Below the pieces are notes generated by a model. It did no database searches and had not been told where the DNA came from. It saw only the letters and a program-made list of their open reading frames with translations. The translations under genes were made by a program, and so were the position numbers. From an uncultured Pelagibacteraceae bacterium (lineage in GTDB: Bacteria > Pseudomonadota > Alphaproteobacteria > Pelagibacterales > Pelagibacteraceae), in NCBI GenBank assembly GCA_902627565.1, contig CACOJM010000002.1, positions 1-64,000 on the forward strand: DNA of 64,000 bases, written 5' to 3'. Of this stretch, positions 18,356-28,928 are shown piece by piece (positions within the stretch are counted from its first letter, which is position 1; each line of letters begins with the position of its first letter).

Positions 18356-19345
18356 TTATTTTACTATTTCATCTAATCTATCAGCATAATAACTTACAAT
18401 TGCATTTGCACCAGCTCTTTTGAAAGATATTAAACTTTCTAAAATTACTTCTTTATCAATTAAACCTTTTTTAATAGCACTAGATAATAAACTATATTCA
18501 CCTGAAACTTGATATGCCATAACAGGAATCTTAAAATTTTCTTTTACTAATTTGATTATATCTAAATATGGAAGTCCTGGTTTAACCATTACCATATCAG
18601 CTCCTTCTTTGATGTCTAAAGCTACCTCTCTTAATGCCTCAGTGTTATTTCTAAAATCCATTTGATAATTTTTTTTATTTCCTTTTAATAATCCTTTAGA
18701 GCCGACAGCATCCCTAAAAGGTCCATAAAAACTTGAAGCGTATTTCACAGCATAAGATAATATTTGAGTCATCTCAAATCCGTTTTTATCAAGAGTTTTT
18801 CTAATTTCACCAATTCTACCATCCATCATATCTGAAGGTGCCAGAACATCACAACCCATTTCTGCTTGTATCAGTGATTGTTTAATTAAAACTTTTATAG
18901 TTTCATCATTTAATACATACCGATTTTTTAGTATACCATCATGACCATGCGAAGTGTATGGATCTAAAGCAACATCACACATGATTCCAATTTCATTCTT
19001 AAATCTTTTTTTAATCATTTGAATTGCCCTACAAACTAAATTATCTTCATTTAATGCCTCTGAGCCAATTTCATTTTTTTTCTTTTTCTCTGTGTTAGGA
19101 AATAATGCAATCATTGGTAGTCCTTTTTTTATAGCTTTTTCAACTACATAATTAAGTTTATCAAGTGAATAACGATAAACATCTGGCATTGTCTTAATAG
19201 GTAACTTTTTATTTTTTCCATCAATTAAAAAGATTGGTAGTATAAAATCGTTTGGTGTGAGGTTGTTTTCCTGGATTAGTCTTCTAGCCCAACTACTTTT
19301 TCGATTGCGTCTAAGTCTTAAACTAGGGTATTTACCTGTTATCAT
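18356..19345 (-). CDS. hemB: Delta-aminolevulinic acid dehydratase (porphobilinogen synthase)
   Basis: A 329-residue TIM barrel joining two 5-aminolevulinates into porphobilinogen for heme. The metal region reads DVALDPYTSHGHDG, the Asp-rich, cysteine-free version used by Mg-dependent alphaproteobacterial enzymes rather than the Zn-type triple-cysteine loop. The Schiff-base Lys is in MVMVKPGLPYLDI, and SDMMDGRIGEIR is also conserved. It is divergent from the hydroxylase gene over 91 bases and convergent with recO with no gap. Confidence 0.96.
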   Translation of the reverse strand: MITGKYPSLRLRRNRKSSWARRLIQENNLTPNDFILPIFLIDGKNKKLPIKTMPDVYRYSLDKLNYVVEKAIKKGLPMIALFPNTEKKKKNEIGSEALNEDNLVCRAIQMIKKRFKNEIGIMCDVALDPYTSHGHDGILKNRYVLNDETIKVLIKQSLIQAEMGCDVLAPSDMMDGRIGEIRKTLDKNGFEMTQILSYAVKYASSFYGPFRDAVGSKGLLKGNKKNYQMDFRNNTEALREVALDIKEGADMVMVKPGLPYLDIIKLVKENFKIPVMAYQVSGEYSLLSSAIKKGLIDKEVILESLISFKRAGANAIVSYYADRLDEIVK

Positions 19346-19436
19346 TTTTAAATATATTTATTATATGCGACAAATGTTATATACAAATATAGCTTAAAAA
19401 GGATATTAAACAATATTAGGAGACAATAAATTACAT

Positions 19437-20027
19437 ATGAACTTAAATTTTAATGATTTTCAGAAACAAGATGTCAAATTTGACATTGATAAACTTCAAG
19501 AGGCTTACAAAGAATTATTAGCTATTAAGGGATTTACTGGAATTGATGGTATATCAAATTTTGGAGCAATATCATTAACACAAATTCCAGGTGATCCAGA
19601 TTCTATCAAAGGTCATAAGGCACGAGGGGTTTTCTGGACCAAACCAGACTCCTCTGGTAAAGAAGCTATAAGAGATGAAATGATTGATGAGGCAGCTTAT
19701 TCTGAATTTATTAAGGATTATAAAGAAACTTATTTCAAAGAAGTTTTTGATGTTTTATCCTCAAAATATAAATTAGGACGAGTAAGAATTTTATTAAAAC
19801 AACCAAGATCAACTTTAAGCTGGCATAGAGATCCAGAGCCCAGACTTCATATTCCAATCATTACAAATCCCGGATCGATAATGGTTATTGACAATGTAGC
19901 AAAGCATATGCCTGCAGATGGCTCAGTTTGGATTACAAACAATACAAAATATCACAATGCTTTTAATGGAGGAGAAGAAAATAGAATTCATTTAGTAGCT
20001 TGTGTTTTAGATTACAAATTTAATTAA
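19437..20027 (+). CDS. Aspartyl/asparaginyl beta-hydroxylase-like 2-oxoglutarate/Fe(II) oxygenase
   Basis: A 196-residue cupin-fold oxygenase. The facial triad is visible: His130 and Asp132 in SWHRDPEPRLHIPI, and His173 in KYHNAFNGG, followed by Arg183 (NRIHLV), the usual 2-oxoglutarate ligand. The family hydroxylates Asp, Asn, Pro or related side chains. No signal peptide is seen, so it acts in the cytoplasm; the substrate is unknown. AGGAGA lies 12 bases before ATG. It precedes rpiB by one base, so it may lead the rpiB-glyA-nrdR-rib operon, an unusual partner set. Confidence 0.82.
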   Translation: MNLNFNDFQKQDVKFDIDKLQEAYKELLAIKGFTGIDGISNFGAISLTQIPGDPDSIKGHKARGVFWTKPDSSGKEAIRDEMIDEAAYSEFIKDYKETYFKEVFDVLSSKYKLGRVRILLKQPRSTLSWHRDPEPRLHIPIITNPGSIMVIDNVAKHMPADGSVWITNNTKYHNAFNGGEENRIHLVACVLDYKFN

Positions 20028-20028
20028 T

Positions 20029-20454
20029 TTGAAAAAAATATTTATTTCTTCTGATCATGCTGGATTTAATCTCAAAGAACAGATTAAAAATAAATTTAAA
20101 AAAAAGTACATTTTCCAAGATTTAGGTACAAATGACTCAAAAATATCTGTTAACTATCCTGATTATGCACATAAACTTTGCAAAAAAGTATCTAATAATC
20201 ATAAGAATATGGGAATTTTAGTATGTGGTTCTGGAATGGGTATGTCAATGGCAGCAAATAAACATAAAAAAATAAGAGCTGCAGTGTGTTATTCTATAAA
20301 AAACACAAAATTATCTAGATTGCATAACAATGCAAATATTATTACATTAGGCTCAAGATTGATAAAAAAAAATATTGCTTTTAAATGTATTGAAGTCTTT
20401 TTAAATACTAAATTTGAAGGTGGCAGACATACAAAAAGGGTAAGAAAGATTTAG
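20029..20454 (+). CDS. rpiB: Ribose 5-phosphate isomerase B (RpiB/LacAB family)
   Basis: A 141-residue sugar-phosphate isomerase interconverting ribose 5-phosphate and ribulose 5-phosphate. N-terminal [13 protein letters not shown] and the active-site loop [17 protein letters not shown] are family hallmarks. The start is TTG, one base after the upstream stop. It lies seven bases before glyA, the frequent alphaproteobacterial rpiB-glyA-nrdR order. Confidence 0.94.
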   Translation: MKKIFISSDHAGFNLKEQIKNKFKKKYIFQDLGTNDSKISVNYPDYAHKLCKKVSNNHKNMGILVCGSGMGMSMAANKHKKIRAAVCYSIKNTKLSRLHNNANIITLGSRLIKKNIAFKCIEVFLNTKFEGGRHTKRVRKI

Positions 20455-20461
20455 GAATATT

Positions 20462-21775
20462 ATGTCAAGTGAAAAAAAGTATTTGAATTCAAATTATGAG
20501 GATTTCTTCGAAAAAAGTTTAGAAAAAACTGATCCTGATTTATTTAAAGCAATAAACGACGAATTGATAAGACAACAAAATCATATCGAGTTGATTGCAT
20601 CAGAGAACATTGTCTCACAGGCTGTGTTAGAAGCTCAAGGATCAGTTTTAACAAATAAATATGCAGAAGGATATCCTGGTAAAAGATATTATAATGGATG
20701 TGAACATGTTGACATTGCAGAACAATTAGCACTTGAGAGGATCAAAAAACTTTTTAATTGCAAGTATGCAAATGTACAACCTCATTCTGGTGCTCAAGCT
20801 AATGGAGCAGTTTTTTTAGCGTTATTAAAACCAAATGATACTTTCATGGGGATGAGTTTAAATTCTGGTGGGCACATTACCCATGGACTTAAGATTTCAA
20901 TGTCTGGAAAATGGTTTAATGCAATTAGTTATGATGTAGACAAAAAATCTGAGCTTATTGATTATGAAAATGTTGAGAAACTTGCATTAGAGCATAAACC
21001 TAAACTTATTATTGCTGGTGGGAGCGCTTATTCAAGAATAATTGATTTTAAAAGATTTCGTGAAATAGCAGATAGTGTTGGAGCTTATCTGATGGTTGAT
21101 ATGGCCCACTTTTCTGGTTTAGTTGCAGGAAAGGGTTATCCTAATCCTTGTGACTACGCACATGTTGTAACTTCAACAACTCACAAAGTTTTTAGGAGTG
21201 CAAGAGGCGGTATTATATTATCTAACGAAGAAGATCTTGGAAAAAAATTTGATACAGCAGTGTTTCCTGGATACCAAGGAGGTCCATTAATGCATATTAT
21301 TGCAGCTAAAGCTGCAGGTTTTTTTGAGGCACTTAAACCAGAATTTCAAACTTATATTAAAAATGTTTTATCCAACGCTAAGATGCTTGCTGAAACTCTT
21401 AAGAATAATGGATTTAAGATTTACTCAGGTGGAACAGATACTCATTTGATGTTGGTAGATTTAAGACCTTTTAATGTTAAAGGAAATTTAGCTGCTGAAA
21501 GTTTATGTAGAGCAAATATTACCTGCAACAAAAATGGGATACCTTTTGATACTGAGAAACCAATGATCACATCTGGAATTAGATTGGGCTCTCAAGCGGC
21601 AACAACTAGAGGATTTGGTTTAAAAGAATTTGAAAAAGTCGGGGAATTAATAACAAAAGTTATTAAAGGATTGTCTGAAAACCCGGAGGATAATAGTAAA
21701 GTGGAAAATGAAGTACAAAAAGAAGTTATTGATCTGTGTTCTAATTTTCCAATTTATAAAAATTTGAATAAATGA
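20462..21775 (+). CDS. glyA: Serine hydroxymethyltransferase
   Basis: A 437-residue PLP enzyme interconverting serine plus THF with glycine plus methylene-THF. Seen are [20 protein letters not shown], the [12 protein letters not shown] tetramer/active-site segment, [12 protein letters not shown], and the PLP lysine in [13 protein letters not shown] (the usual family form is closer to TTTHKTLRGPRGG). Functionally it links to the sarcosine oxidase operon through glycine and methylene-THF. It overlaps nrdR by four bases. Confidence 0.97.
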   Translation: MSSEKKYLNSNYEDFFEKSLEKTDPDLFKAINDELIRQQNHIELIASENIVSQAVLEAQGSVLTNKYAEGYPGKRYYNGCEHVDIAEQLALERIKKLFNCKYANVQPHSGAQANGAVFLALLKPNDTFMGMSLNSGGHITHGLKISMSGKWFNAISYDVDKKSELIDYENVEKLALEHKPKLIIAGGSAYSRIIDFKRFREIADSVGAYLMVDMAHFSGLVAGKGYPNPCDYAHVVTSTTHKVFRSARGGIILSNEEDLGKKFDTAVFPGYQGGPLMHIIAAKAAGFFEALKPEFQTYIKNVLSNAKMLAETLKNNGFKIYSGGTDTHLMLVDLRPFNVKGNLAAESLCRANITCNKNGIPFDTEKPMITSGIRLGSQAATTRGFGLKEFEKVGELITKVIKGLSENPEDNSKVENEVQKEVIDLCSNFPIYKNLNK

Positions 21776-22230
21776 TCTGTTCAATATGTAAAAAAGGTGA
21801 GACTTCGGTCGTAGACTCACGTCCGACTGAAGATGGGACTGCTATAAGAAGAAGAAGATTATGTGTTTGTGGAGCAAGATTTACTACTTTTGAAAGAGTT
21901 CAATATAGAGAAATTATGGTAGTTAAAAAAAATGGAAGAAAGTCAGTTTTTGACCGTGATAAATTATCTAAATCTATTTTTATTGCATTAAAAAAAAGAC
22001 CGATAGATACTGAGACGACTGAAAAATTTATCAGTCGAATATCAAGATCTTTAGAGGAGCTTGGTCAAAGTGAAATATCAACAAGCACTATTGGAACAAT
22101 GGTTATGGAAGGTTTAAAAGAACTTGATCCTGTAGCTTATGTTAGATTCGCATCTGTTTATAGAAATTTTAGAGAAGAAAAAGATTTTGTACAATTTGTG
22201 GACAAATTAGATGTCTACAAAAAAAGATAA
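21772..22230 (+). CDS. nrdR: Transcriptional repressor NrdR (ribonucleotide reductase regulator)
   Basis: A 152-residue repressor with an N-terminal zinc ribbon and an ATP-cone domain (about 46-136, starting [16 protein letters not shown]). In relatives it senses ATP/dATP and represses nrd operons at NrdR boxes. The first zinc knuckle is normal (Cys3-x2-Cys6). The second reads [11 protein letters not shown]: the cysteines are spaced CxC, one residue shorter than the usual CPSC. The neighbours are standard (glyA-nrdR-ribD). It overlaps ribD by 20 bases. Confidence 0.95.
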   Translation: MICSICKKGETSVVDSRPTEDGTAIRRRRLCVCGARFTTFERVQYREIMVVKKNGRKSVFDRDKLSKSIFIALKKRPIDTETTEKFISRISRSLEELGQSEISTSTIGTMVMEGLKELDPVAYVRFASVYRNFREEKDFVQFVDKLDVYKKR

Positions 22231-23317
22231 ATTTTCATCAAAAGATAATAATTATATGAGAATTGCTATTAATTTAGCGAAAGAAAGAAAAGGATTAACA
22301 GGAGAGAATCCCTCTGTAGGTTGTGTGATAGTTAAAAAAGATAAGATAATTTCTATTGGTCAAACTGGATTTAATGGAAGACCACATGCAGAGATTAATG
22401 CAATTGAAAACTCGGACGAGAACTTATCTGGTTCAAAAATGTATGTAACACTTGAACCTTGTAATCATTATGGAAAAACTCCTCCTTGTACAAAAAGCAT
22501 AATCAATAGTGGTATTAAAGAACTTTTTTATTCAATAAATGACATAGACAAAAAAGTTAAAGGCAAAAGTTTTAAGATTTTAACAAAAAAAAACATTAAA
22601 GTTTGGAGAGGCCTTTTAAAAAAAGAAGCAATAGACCTTTATGACTCGTATATAATTAATAGAAAATATCAATTACCTTTTGTTACAGCAAAAATGGCTG
22701 TATCAAAAAATAAACTTTTATATAGTGAAAAAGTAAAAAAAATAACAAATCAATCTTCAGATAAATTATCCCATTATTTAAGATATAAGAATGAAGCAAT
22801 AATGATTTCTAGCAACACTCTTAATATAGATAATCCAAAATTGAATTGTCGTTTGATTGGATATGAAAAATTTTCTCCTAAAAGAATTATTTTAGATAAA
22901 GATTTAGATATAGATTTGAACACTTATATTTTTAAATCAGCAAAAAAAAACAATACTATAATTTTTCATTACTCCTCAGATCATTCTAAAATTAACATTC
23001 TAAAAAAAAAGGGGATAACTTTAATTAAATCAAGATTAAATTTTAAAAAAAGATTTAATTTAAAAATCATCCTAAAAAAATTATTTTCGTTAGGTATCAG
23101 AAACTTATTGGTAGAGGGTGGAGAAAAGATTACAAAAAATATGCTTAAGAATAGATTAATAAATCAATTTTATTTATTTGAAAGTTTAAAAACACTACAA
23201 AAAACAAAAAAACACGTTATTTTTACATCAAATGATATATTGAATAGAAACTATAAAGTTAAAACAATGATAAGCCCAAAACTAGTCAAAGACAAAATTA
23301 CCATTTATAAAAGATAA
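22211..23317 (+). CDS. ribD: Bifunctional riboflavin deaminase-reductase RibD
   Basis: A 368-residue two-domain enzyme catalysing steps two and three of riboflavin synthesis. The N-terminal deaminase has zinc ligands in HAEINAIE (59-66) and [11 protein letters not shown] (83-93). The C-terminal reductase (about 150-368) is more diverged but keeps the terminal [14 protein letters not shown] motif. It is the first of four consecutive rib genes. Confidence 0.94.
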   Translation: MSTKKDKFSSKDNNYMRIAINLAKERKGLTGENPSVGCVIVKKDKIISIGQTGFNGRPHAEINAIENSDENLSGSKMYVTLEPCNHYGKTPPCTKSIINSGIKELFYSINDIDKKVKGKSFKILTKKNIKVWRGLLKKEAIDLYDSYIINRKYQLPFVTAKMAVSKNKLLYSEKVKKITNQSSDKLSHYLRYKNEAIMISSNTLNIDNPKLNCRLIGYEKFSPKRIILDKDLDIDLNTYIFKSAKKNNTIIFHYSSDHSKINILKKKGITLIKSRLNFKKRFNLKIILKKLFSLGIRNLLVEGGEKITKNMLKNRLINQFYLFESLKTLQKTKKHVIFTSNDILNRNYKVKTMISPKLVKDKITIYKR

Positions 23318-23318
23318 T

Positions 23319-23912
23319 ATGTTTAACGGAATTATTTTTAACAAAGGGACTGTAAAAAAGATTATAAAAAGACCAAAAGGTATTAATATTTTTATTCGAT
23401 CGAATATAAAATTATCTAAAAAAGATATTGGAGTTTCAGTGGCTTGTGATGGTGTTTGTTTAACTCTTATAACAATTAAGAGTAATATAATGGAATTTTA
23501 TCTATCTAATGAGACAATCAAAAGATCGAAATTTAGATTTTTAAAAATTAATGAACAAATAAACTTAGAACTACCACTTAAATATGGTCAAAAAATATCA
23601 GGTCATATTTGCCAAGGACATGTTGATACAATAGGAAAGATTAAAGATATTAAGAAAATAGATAAATCTTATCTTTTCGACTTTGAAATTCCATTAAAAG
23701 AGAGGAAAAATATAATTGAAAAAGCCTCAATATGCATAAATGGTATTTCGCTAACTATATCTAAAGTTACAAAAAAAGGATTTCAAATTTGGGTAATTCC
23801 TCATACATTTAAATTAACAAACTTATCTACAATTAACCGAGGCAATTTAGTTAATGTTGAAATAGATATACTTTCTAAATATGTAAAAAATTTTTTTAAT
23901 GAAAAAAAGTAA
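23319..23912 (+). CDS. ribE: Riboflavin synthase, alpha subunit
   Basis: A 197-residue protein made of two lumazine-binding barrels. The N-terminal MFNGIIFNKG, the first-half VSVACDGVCLTL, the linker KISGHICQGHVDTIGK and the second-half ASICINGISLTIS are the paired repeats. It dismutates two 6,7-dimethyl-8-ribityllumazine molecules to riboflavin. It starts one base after ribD and overlaps ribBA by 14 bases. Confidence 0.94.
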   Translation: MFNGIIFNKGTVKKIIKRPKGINIFIRSNIKLSKKDIGVSVACDGVCLTLITIKSNIMEFYLSNETIKRSKFRFLKINEQINLELPLKYGQKISGHICQGHVDTIGKIKDIKKIDKSYLFDFEIPLKERKNIIEKASICINGISLTISKVTKKGFQIWVIPHTFKLTNLSTINRGNLVNVEIDILSKYVKNFFNEKK

Positions 23913-24999
23913 CTATTCATCAATTGAATCGATAATTAATACCGCTAAAAAGGGTGGAATGTTTATTTTGGTTGATGATGAAAAAAGAGAAAATGAAGGT
24001 GATTTAGTAATATCAACAACAGATACAAATGCAAAAAATATTAATTTTATGGCAAAATATGGTCGAGGTTTAATTTGTTTAGCATTAGATAGTTTACAAG
24101 CAAAAAGATTAAATTTGTCATTAATGTCCCCAGTTAATCAATCAAGAAATAAAACTGCTTTTACAATTTCAATAGAGGCAAGAAGGGGAATAACAACAGG
24201 TATATCCGCAAAAGATAGAGCTAGAACTATTAAAATCGCATCAAAAAAAAATGTAAATAAAAAAGATATTGTTTCTCCTGGTCATGTATTTCCTATAATC
24301 GCTAAAGATGGAGGTGTACTCGTCAGAGCAGGTCATACAGAAGCTTCGGTTGATATTTCAAAACTTGCCAAGAAAAATAACTCAGCAGTTATTTGTGAGA
24401 TAATGAATGAGGATGGCACGATGGCTAAAGGACAAGAACTATTTGATTTTGCGTATAAACATCAACTTAAAATTGGAAAAATAGAAGATCTCATTGCTTA
24501 CAGACTTAAAAAAGAAAAATTGATAAGATTAAAGAAACAAGGTGTTATTGACGTAAAAAATCAAAAATATAAAATTAGAATTTATGAAAATCTTTTGGAT
24601 GGATCTGAACACTTTGCTCTTATTAAGGGAACAATTAAAAAAGGAATTACACCAAGAGTAAGGGTAATTTCATCTAATGTTGTTAAGAATTACCTAATAA
24701 ATCAAAAATTACCCAATTCGTTTAACAAAACACTTAATTATTTCAAAAAATTTAATAATTGTGTTTTAGTATTTATCAAGGATAGTAATCTCAAATCTGT
24801 AACACAAACTTTAAAGGATTATAAAGACAAAGATCTTTACAAAAAGAGTAAAGAAAAATCACTTAAAAATTACGGTATTGGTGCTCAAATAATTAAAGAT
24901 TTAAAAATTAAAAATATGACTTTAATTACAAAGTCACCTAAAAAGGTTATCGGTTTAGATGGTTTTGGTATAAAAATAACAAAACAAGAAATTATTTAA
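23899..24999 (+). CDS. ribB: 3,4-dihydroxy-2-butanone 4-phosphate synthase with degenerate GTP cyclohydrolase II-like domain
   Basis: A 366-residue protein. Residues 1-205 form a complete DHBP synthase, with the acidic metal site DDEKRENEGDLV, RRGITTGISAKDRA, PGHVFPI and GHTEASVDI. Residues 206-366 align with a GTP cyclohydrolase II domain by position, but the zinc cysteine motif (GDxxGSxxCDC in active enzymes) is absent. Related alphaproteobacterial RibBX-type proteins show the same loss. A separate functional ribA must lie elsewhere if the cell makes riboflavin from GTP. It overlaps ribH by one base. Confidence 0.92.
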   Translation: MKKSNYSSIESIINTAKKGGMFILVDDEKRENEGDLVISTTDTNAKNINFMAKYGRGLICLALDSLQAKRLNLSLMSPVNQSRNKTAFTISIEARRGITTGISAKDRARTIKIASKKNVNKKDIVSPGHVFPIIAKDGGVLVRAGHTEASVDISKLAKKNNSAVICEIMNEDGTMAKGQELFDFAYKHQLKIGKIEDLIAYRLKKEKLIRLKKQGVIDVKNQKYKIRIYENLLDGSEHFALIKGTIKKGITPRVRVISSNVVKNYLINQKLPNSFNKTLNYFKKFNNCVLVFIKDSNLKSVTQTLKDYKDKDLYKKSKEKSLKNYGIGAQIIKDLKIKNMTLITKSPKKVIGLDGFGIKITKQEII

Positions 25000-25388
25000 T
25001 GAAAAAAAAAATTTTAATTGTTATAGCTGATTATTATAAAGATATATCTATTGGATTATTAAAAAGTGCACAAAATAATTTACCAAAAAATTTCCGTGTT
25101 AGAATAATTAAAGTTCCAGGTGTTTTCGAAATTCCTGTTACAATATCAAAAAATTTAAAAAGATATCACGCTTTTATTGCTCTTGGTTGTGTTATAAAAG
25201 GACAGACTCCTCATTTTGATTTCATCTCACAAGCATCAACTGACGCAATTATGAATTTGTCAATAAATTCAAAAAAACCAATAGGAAATGGAATTTTAAC
25301 ATGTTTAAATATGAAACAAGCTAAAGCACGGAAGAAAAAAGGTGCCGAAGCTGCTAATGCTATTGTTTCAATCTTATCACAAAAATGA
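24999..25388 (+). CDS. ribH: 6,7-dimethyl-8-ribityllumazine synthase
   Basis: A 129-residue lumazine synthase, somewhat shorter than the usual 140-160. Visible are KVPGVFEIPVTISK, the ALGCVIKGQTPHFDFI motif with catalytic His, and the phosphate site PIGNGILTCLNMKQAKAR. It joins DHBP with the ribitylamino-pyrimidine. Its stop overlaps nusB by four bases, the canonical ribH-nusB pairing. Confidence 0.95.
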   Translation: MKKKILIVIADYYKDISIGLLKSAQNNLPKNFRVRIIKVPGVFEIPVTISKNLKRYHAFIALGCVIKGQTPHFDFISQASTDAIMNLSINSKKPIGNGILTCLNMKQAKARKKKGAEAANAIVSILSQK

Positions 25389-25789
25389 GAACTACTTTTA
25401 GTCCAAAAAATAATCCTAGAGTTATTATTATCCAAAAATTATATGGAAAATTTTTTAATAATGAAGAAGAATTAGTTTTTCCAAAACACAGATTCAAAAA
25501 ATTTATTAAAGATGTAGTTGCTGGAACAATTGAACGTGATGAAATTTTGATAGAAGAATTAGATAAAAGATTAGGTGATAAATTTCGATTTAGTAATTTA
25601 GATAAGTTATTTCAAGTAATATTAAAATCTGCAACATATGAACTCTTATATAAGCCAAATGTTTCTATAAAAATTATCATTAAAGAGTATCTAAATGCCT
25701 CAAATTTCTTTTTAGATGTTTCTCAAACAAAATATTTAAATGCTTTATTAGATAATATTGCTAAAAAGATAAGATTAAATAATGCATGA
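25385..25789 (+). CDS. nusB: Transcription antitermination protein NusB
   Basis: A 134-residue all-helical protein. The C-terminal YLNASNFFLDVSQTKYLNAL segment (family pattern EYVELAK..G....FVNGVLD) and its position between ribH and thiL identify it. NusB with NusE/S10 binds boxA of rRNA leaders to prevent termination. The N-terminus is diverged (QKLYGKFFNNEEE). It overlaps thiL by eight bases. Confidence 0.9.
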   Translation: MRTTFSPKNNPRVIIIQKLYGKFFNNEEELVFPKHRFKKFIKDVVAGTIERDEILIEELDKRLGDKFRFSNLDKLFQVILKSATYELLYKPNVSIKIIIKEYLNASNFFLDVSQTKYLNALLDNIAKKIRLNNA

Positions 25790-26741
25790 GTTTGAACTTA
25801 TAAATAAATATTTTTCAAAATTATCTTCTTCTAATAAAAGCTCTTTAAATTTAAATGATGATGTTTTTTTTGATAAATCAAAAAAATTAGTTATTTCTGT
25901 GGATACATATGTAGAAGGTGTCCATTTTATAAATTTTCAAAATCCAGATCTAGTTATCAAAAAGATTATTAGATCCTCTATATCTGATTTGATTTGTAAA
26001 GGTGTAAAGCCAAAATATTACTTTATTTCTGGTTCTGGTAATAAAAAAACTTTTACTAAAAGAAATCTTGAAATGATTTCAAAATCCCTACATCAAGAAC
26101 AAAAAAAATTTTCAATTAATTTATGTGGTGGAGATACTACTTTTTCAAAAAAATTAAGCTTTTCGATAACATCTGTAGGATTTTCAGATAAAATTTTATT
26201 TAGAAATAAAGCAAAACTTAATGATGATATATATGTAACTGGTAATATAGGGGATAGTTTTATTGGTTTGAAAGTTTTACAAAAAAAAATTCATTTGGAT
26301 CAAAATCTATCAAGATATTTTATAAATAAATATTTTCATCCAAATTTACATATAAATTTTACAAAAAAATTATTATCAATTGCTAATACTTCTATTGATT
26401 TATCGGATGGGTTAATTGCTGATTTAGAAAAATTAATTAATAATCAAAAACTTTCTTATGAATTATATTTAAATGATATTCCGATATCTAAAAACCTTAA
26501 CAAATTAATTGATTTAAAAATTATCAAAAAAATTAAATCCGTATCTAGTGGTGATGACTACCAGATATTATTTACTGCCTCACCTTCAAAATCTAGAATC
26601 ATCTCTAAAATTAGCAGGTCTCTTGGGGTAAAGATTTCAAAAATTGGAAAAATTTGTACTTACAATCGAAGATCTCAAATTATCGATGAAAAAAATAAGA
26701 AAATTACCCTCAAAAATAAAGGTTATTTTCATAGATTTTAA
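25782..26741 (+). CDS. thiL: Thiamine-monophosphate kinase
   Basis: A 319-residue AIR-synthase-fold kinase making thiamine diphosphate. Recognisable are NLNDDVFF and VISVDTYVEGVHF near the start, the NLCGGDTTFSK motif, DLSDGLIADL and SSGDDYQILF. It ends the rpiB-to-thiL transcript. Thiamine phosphate would come from salvage or synthesis elsewhere. A weak AT-rich hairpin and a T-run follow within 40 bases. Confidence 0.93.
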   Translation: MHEFELINKYFSKLSSSNKSSLNLNDDVFFDKSKKLVISVDTYVEGVHFINFQNPDLVIKKIIRSSISDLICKGVKPKYYFISGSGNKKTFTKRNLEMISKSLHQEQKKFSINLCGGDTTFSKKLSFSITSVGFSDKILFRNKAKLNDDIYVTGNIGDSFIGLKVLQKKIHLDQNLSRYFINKYFHPNLHINFTKKLLSIANTSIDLSDGLIADLEKLINNQKLSYELYLNDIPISKNLNKLIDLKIIKKIKSVSSGDDYQILFTASPSKSRIISKISRSLGVKISKIGKICTYNRRSQIIDEKNKKITLKNKGYFHRF

Positions 26742-26822
26742 AAGTTAATCATTGCCTTTTATAGCTTTTTTTGTATTGTCCGGCTTTTAAAACTAACAAC
26801 CAACAACTTAATTAAGGTTAAT

Positions 26823-28928
26823 ATGAACTCAATAACAGAAACCATTCTTTTATATACAATTGCAGCCGGACTTTTATCAATTGTTTATGGATATTTTACT
26901 GGAAAAAATATATTAAATTCAAGTGCAGGTAATTCAAAAATGCAAGAAATTGCATCTGCTATTCAAATCGGTGCTAAAGCCTATTTAGCAAGACAGTATA
27001 AAACTATTGCGATTGTTGGTGTTGTTGTATTGGTTATTGTTAGTGTTGCTTTTAGTCCGCTTGTTGGATTAGGTTATTTAATTGGTGCTGCGTTATCTGG
27101 TATTGCAGGATATGTTGGAATGCTTGTTTCTGTCCAAGCTAATGTTAGAACTGCTGAAGCATCAAGAAAGGGATTAGCAAGTGGTCTTTCAGTTGCTTTT
27201 AAATCTGGTGCTGTAACTGGAATGTTGGTTGCAGGTTTAGCTCTTTTAGCAATTGCAGTTTATTATTATTTATTATTAAAATTTAATGTCAATGAAAGAG
27301 AAATTGTTAATGCTCTTGTAGCTTTAGGATTTGGTGCTTCTTTAATTTCAATTTTTGCAAGATTAGGTGGAGGAATTTTTACCAAAGGAGCTGATGTTGG
27401 GGCAGATTTAGTTGGAAAAGTTGAAGCTGGAATACCAGAAGATGATCCAAGAAATCCTGCTGTAATTGCTGATAATGTAGGTGATAATGTTGGTGATTGT
27501 GCAGGTATGGCTGCAGACTTATTCGAGACCTATGCTGTAACAATAGTTGCTACAATGGTTTTGTCATCAATTTTTTTTCCTGGTGATATGTCAATGATGA
27601 TTTATCCATTAACAATTGGTGGATCTTGCATATTAACATCTATTATAGGAACTTTTTTTGTCAAATTAGGCAAAAGCAAAAATGTAATGGGAGCTTTATA
27701 TAAAGGTTTTGTGGTTTCTGCTCTTGCTTCATTAGTAATTTTATATCCAGTAACAGATTTTGTTTTGGGTTTAGAAAATAGTTATAATTTAAATAGTATG
27801 TCGTTTTCTGGTATGGATTTATATTATTGTGGAGTTATTGGATTGATAATTACTGGTTTACTAATATGGGTCACAGAATATTATACTGGTACAAATTATA
27901 GACCTGTTAAAAGTGTAGCTAGTTCTTCAACTACTGGACATGGAACAAACGTGATTCAAGGTTTAGCGATTTCGTTAGAAGCTACAGCAATACCAGCTTT
28001 AATTATCGTAGCAGGTATTTTGCTTACAAATCATATTGCAGGTTTATATGGTATCGCTATTGCAGTAACAACTATGTTAGCATTGGCTGGAATGGTAGTT
28101 GCACTTGATGCTTATGGTCCCGTTACAGACAATGCTGGAGGAATTGCAGAGATGTCAAAATTACCAAATAATGTTAGAAAAACAACTGATGCCTTAGATG
28201 CTGTAGGTAACACTACAAAAGCAGTCACCAAAGGTTATGCTATTGGATCAGCTGGATTAGGAGCTTTGGTGCTTTTTGCAGCTTACACTGAAGACATTAA
28301 ACATTTTTCTAAAGTGGCAGGATCTAAACTTGAAGGTATTGTTGTTACTTTTGATTTATCAAATCCTTATATAGTAGTTGGGCTTTTAATTGGTGGAATG
28401 CTTCCATATTTATTTGGTTCAATGGGAATGCAAGCAGTAGGTAGAGCAGGAGGTGCTGTTGTGATTGAGGTAAGAAGACAATTTAAGAAATATCCCGGTA
28501 TAATGAAGAAAAAACAAAAACCTGATTATGCAAAATTAGTTGATTTATTAACCGTAGCTGCAATTAAAGAAATGATTATACCTTCATTATTACCAGTTTT
28601 ATCACCAATTGTTTTATATTTTATAATTTTTGCTATCGGTGGGCAAGTTGCTGCGTTAGCATCTGTTGGCGCAATGTTACTGGGTGTAATTATAACTGGA
28701 TTATTTGTAGCCGTATCAATGACTGCTGGTGGAGGAGCCTGGGATAATGCAAAAAAATATATAGAAGATGGAAATCATGGAGGTAAAGGTTCTGAAGCTC
28801 ATAAAGCAGCAGTTACTGGCGACACAGTCGGTGATCCTTACAAAGATACAGCTGGTCCTGCAGTTAATCCGATGATTAAAATCACCAATATTGTAGCGTT
28901 ACTTTTGCTTGCTGTTATCGCTGGTTAA
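26823..28928 (+). CDS. hppA: K+-independent H+-translocating membrane pyrophosphatase
   Basis: A 701-residue, about 16-helix membrane pump that hydrolyses PPi and pumps H+. The catalytic loop [20 protein letters not shown] and [19 protein letters not shown] hold the Mg-PPi Asp residues, repeated in [16 protein letters not shown] and [16 protein letters not shown]. The determinant position reads GNTTKA, where Lys marks the K+-independent class (Ala in K+-dependent ones). AAGG precedes the ATG. It stands alone in an 81-base 5' gap, so it has its own promoter. It overlaps the bamE tail by 14 bases. Confidence 0.97.
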   Translation: MNSITETILLYTIAAGLLSIVYGYFTGKNILNSSAGNSKMQEIASAIQIGAKAYLARQYKTIAIVGVVVLVIVSVAFSPLVGLGYLIGAALSGIAGYVGMLVSVQANVRTAEASRKGLASGLSVAFKSGAVTGMLVAGLALLAIAVYYYLLLKFNVNEREIVNALVALGFGASLISIFARLGGGIFTKGADVGADLVGKVEAGIPEDDPRNPAVIADNVGDNVGDCAGMAADLFETYAVTIVATMVLSSIFFPGDMSMMIYPLTIGGSCILTSIIGTFFVKLGKSKNVMGALYKGFVVSALASLVILYPVTDFVLGLENSYNLNSMSFSGMDLYYCGVIGLIITGLLIWVTEYYTGTNYRPVKSVASSSTTGHGTNVIQGLAISLEATAIPALIIVAGILLTNHIAGLYGIAIAVTTMLALAGMVVALDAYGPVTDNAGGIAEMSKLPNNVRKTTDALDAVGNTTKAVTKGYAIGSAGLGALVLFAAYTEDIKHFSKVAGSKLEGIVVTFDLSNPYIVVGLLIGGMLPYLFGSMGMQAVGRAGGAVVIEVRRQFKKYPGIMKKKQKPDYAKLVDLLTVAAIKEMIIPSLLPVLSPIVLYFIIFAIGGQVAALASVGAMLLGVIITGLFVAVSMTAGGGAWDNAKKYIEDGNHGGKGSEAHKAAVTGDTVGDPYKDTAGPAVNPMIKITNIVALLLLAVIAG

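Noticed and set aside
19346-19436. Clear -35/-10 promoter between hemB and the oxygenase
   Set aside because: Several TATA-like boxes exist but no -35 at suitable spacing stands out above background A+T content.
26742-26822. Riboswitch before hppA
   Set aside because: 81 bp without a conserved aptamer core or stable stem; only a T-run and a ribosome-binding site are seen.
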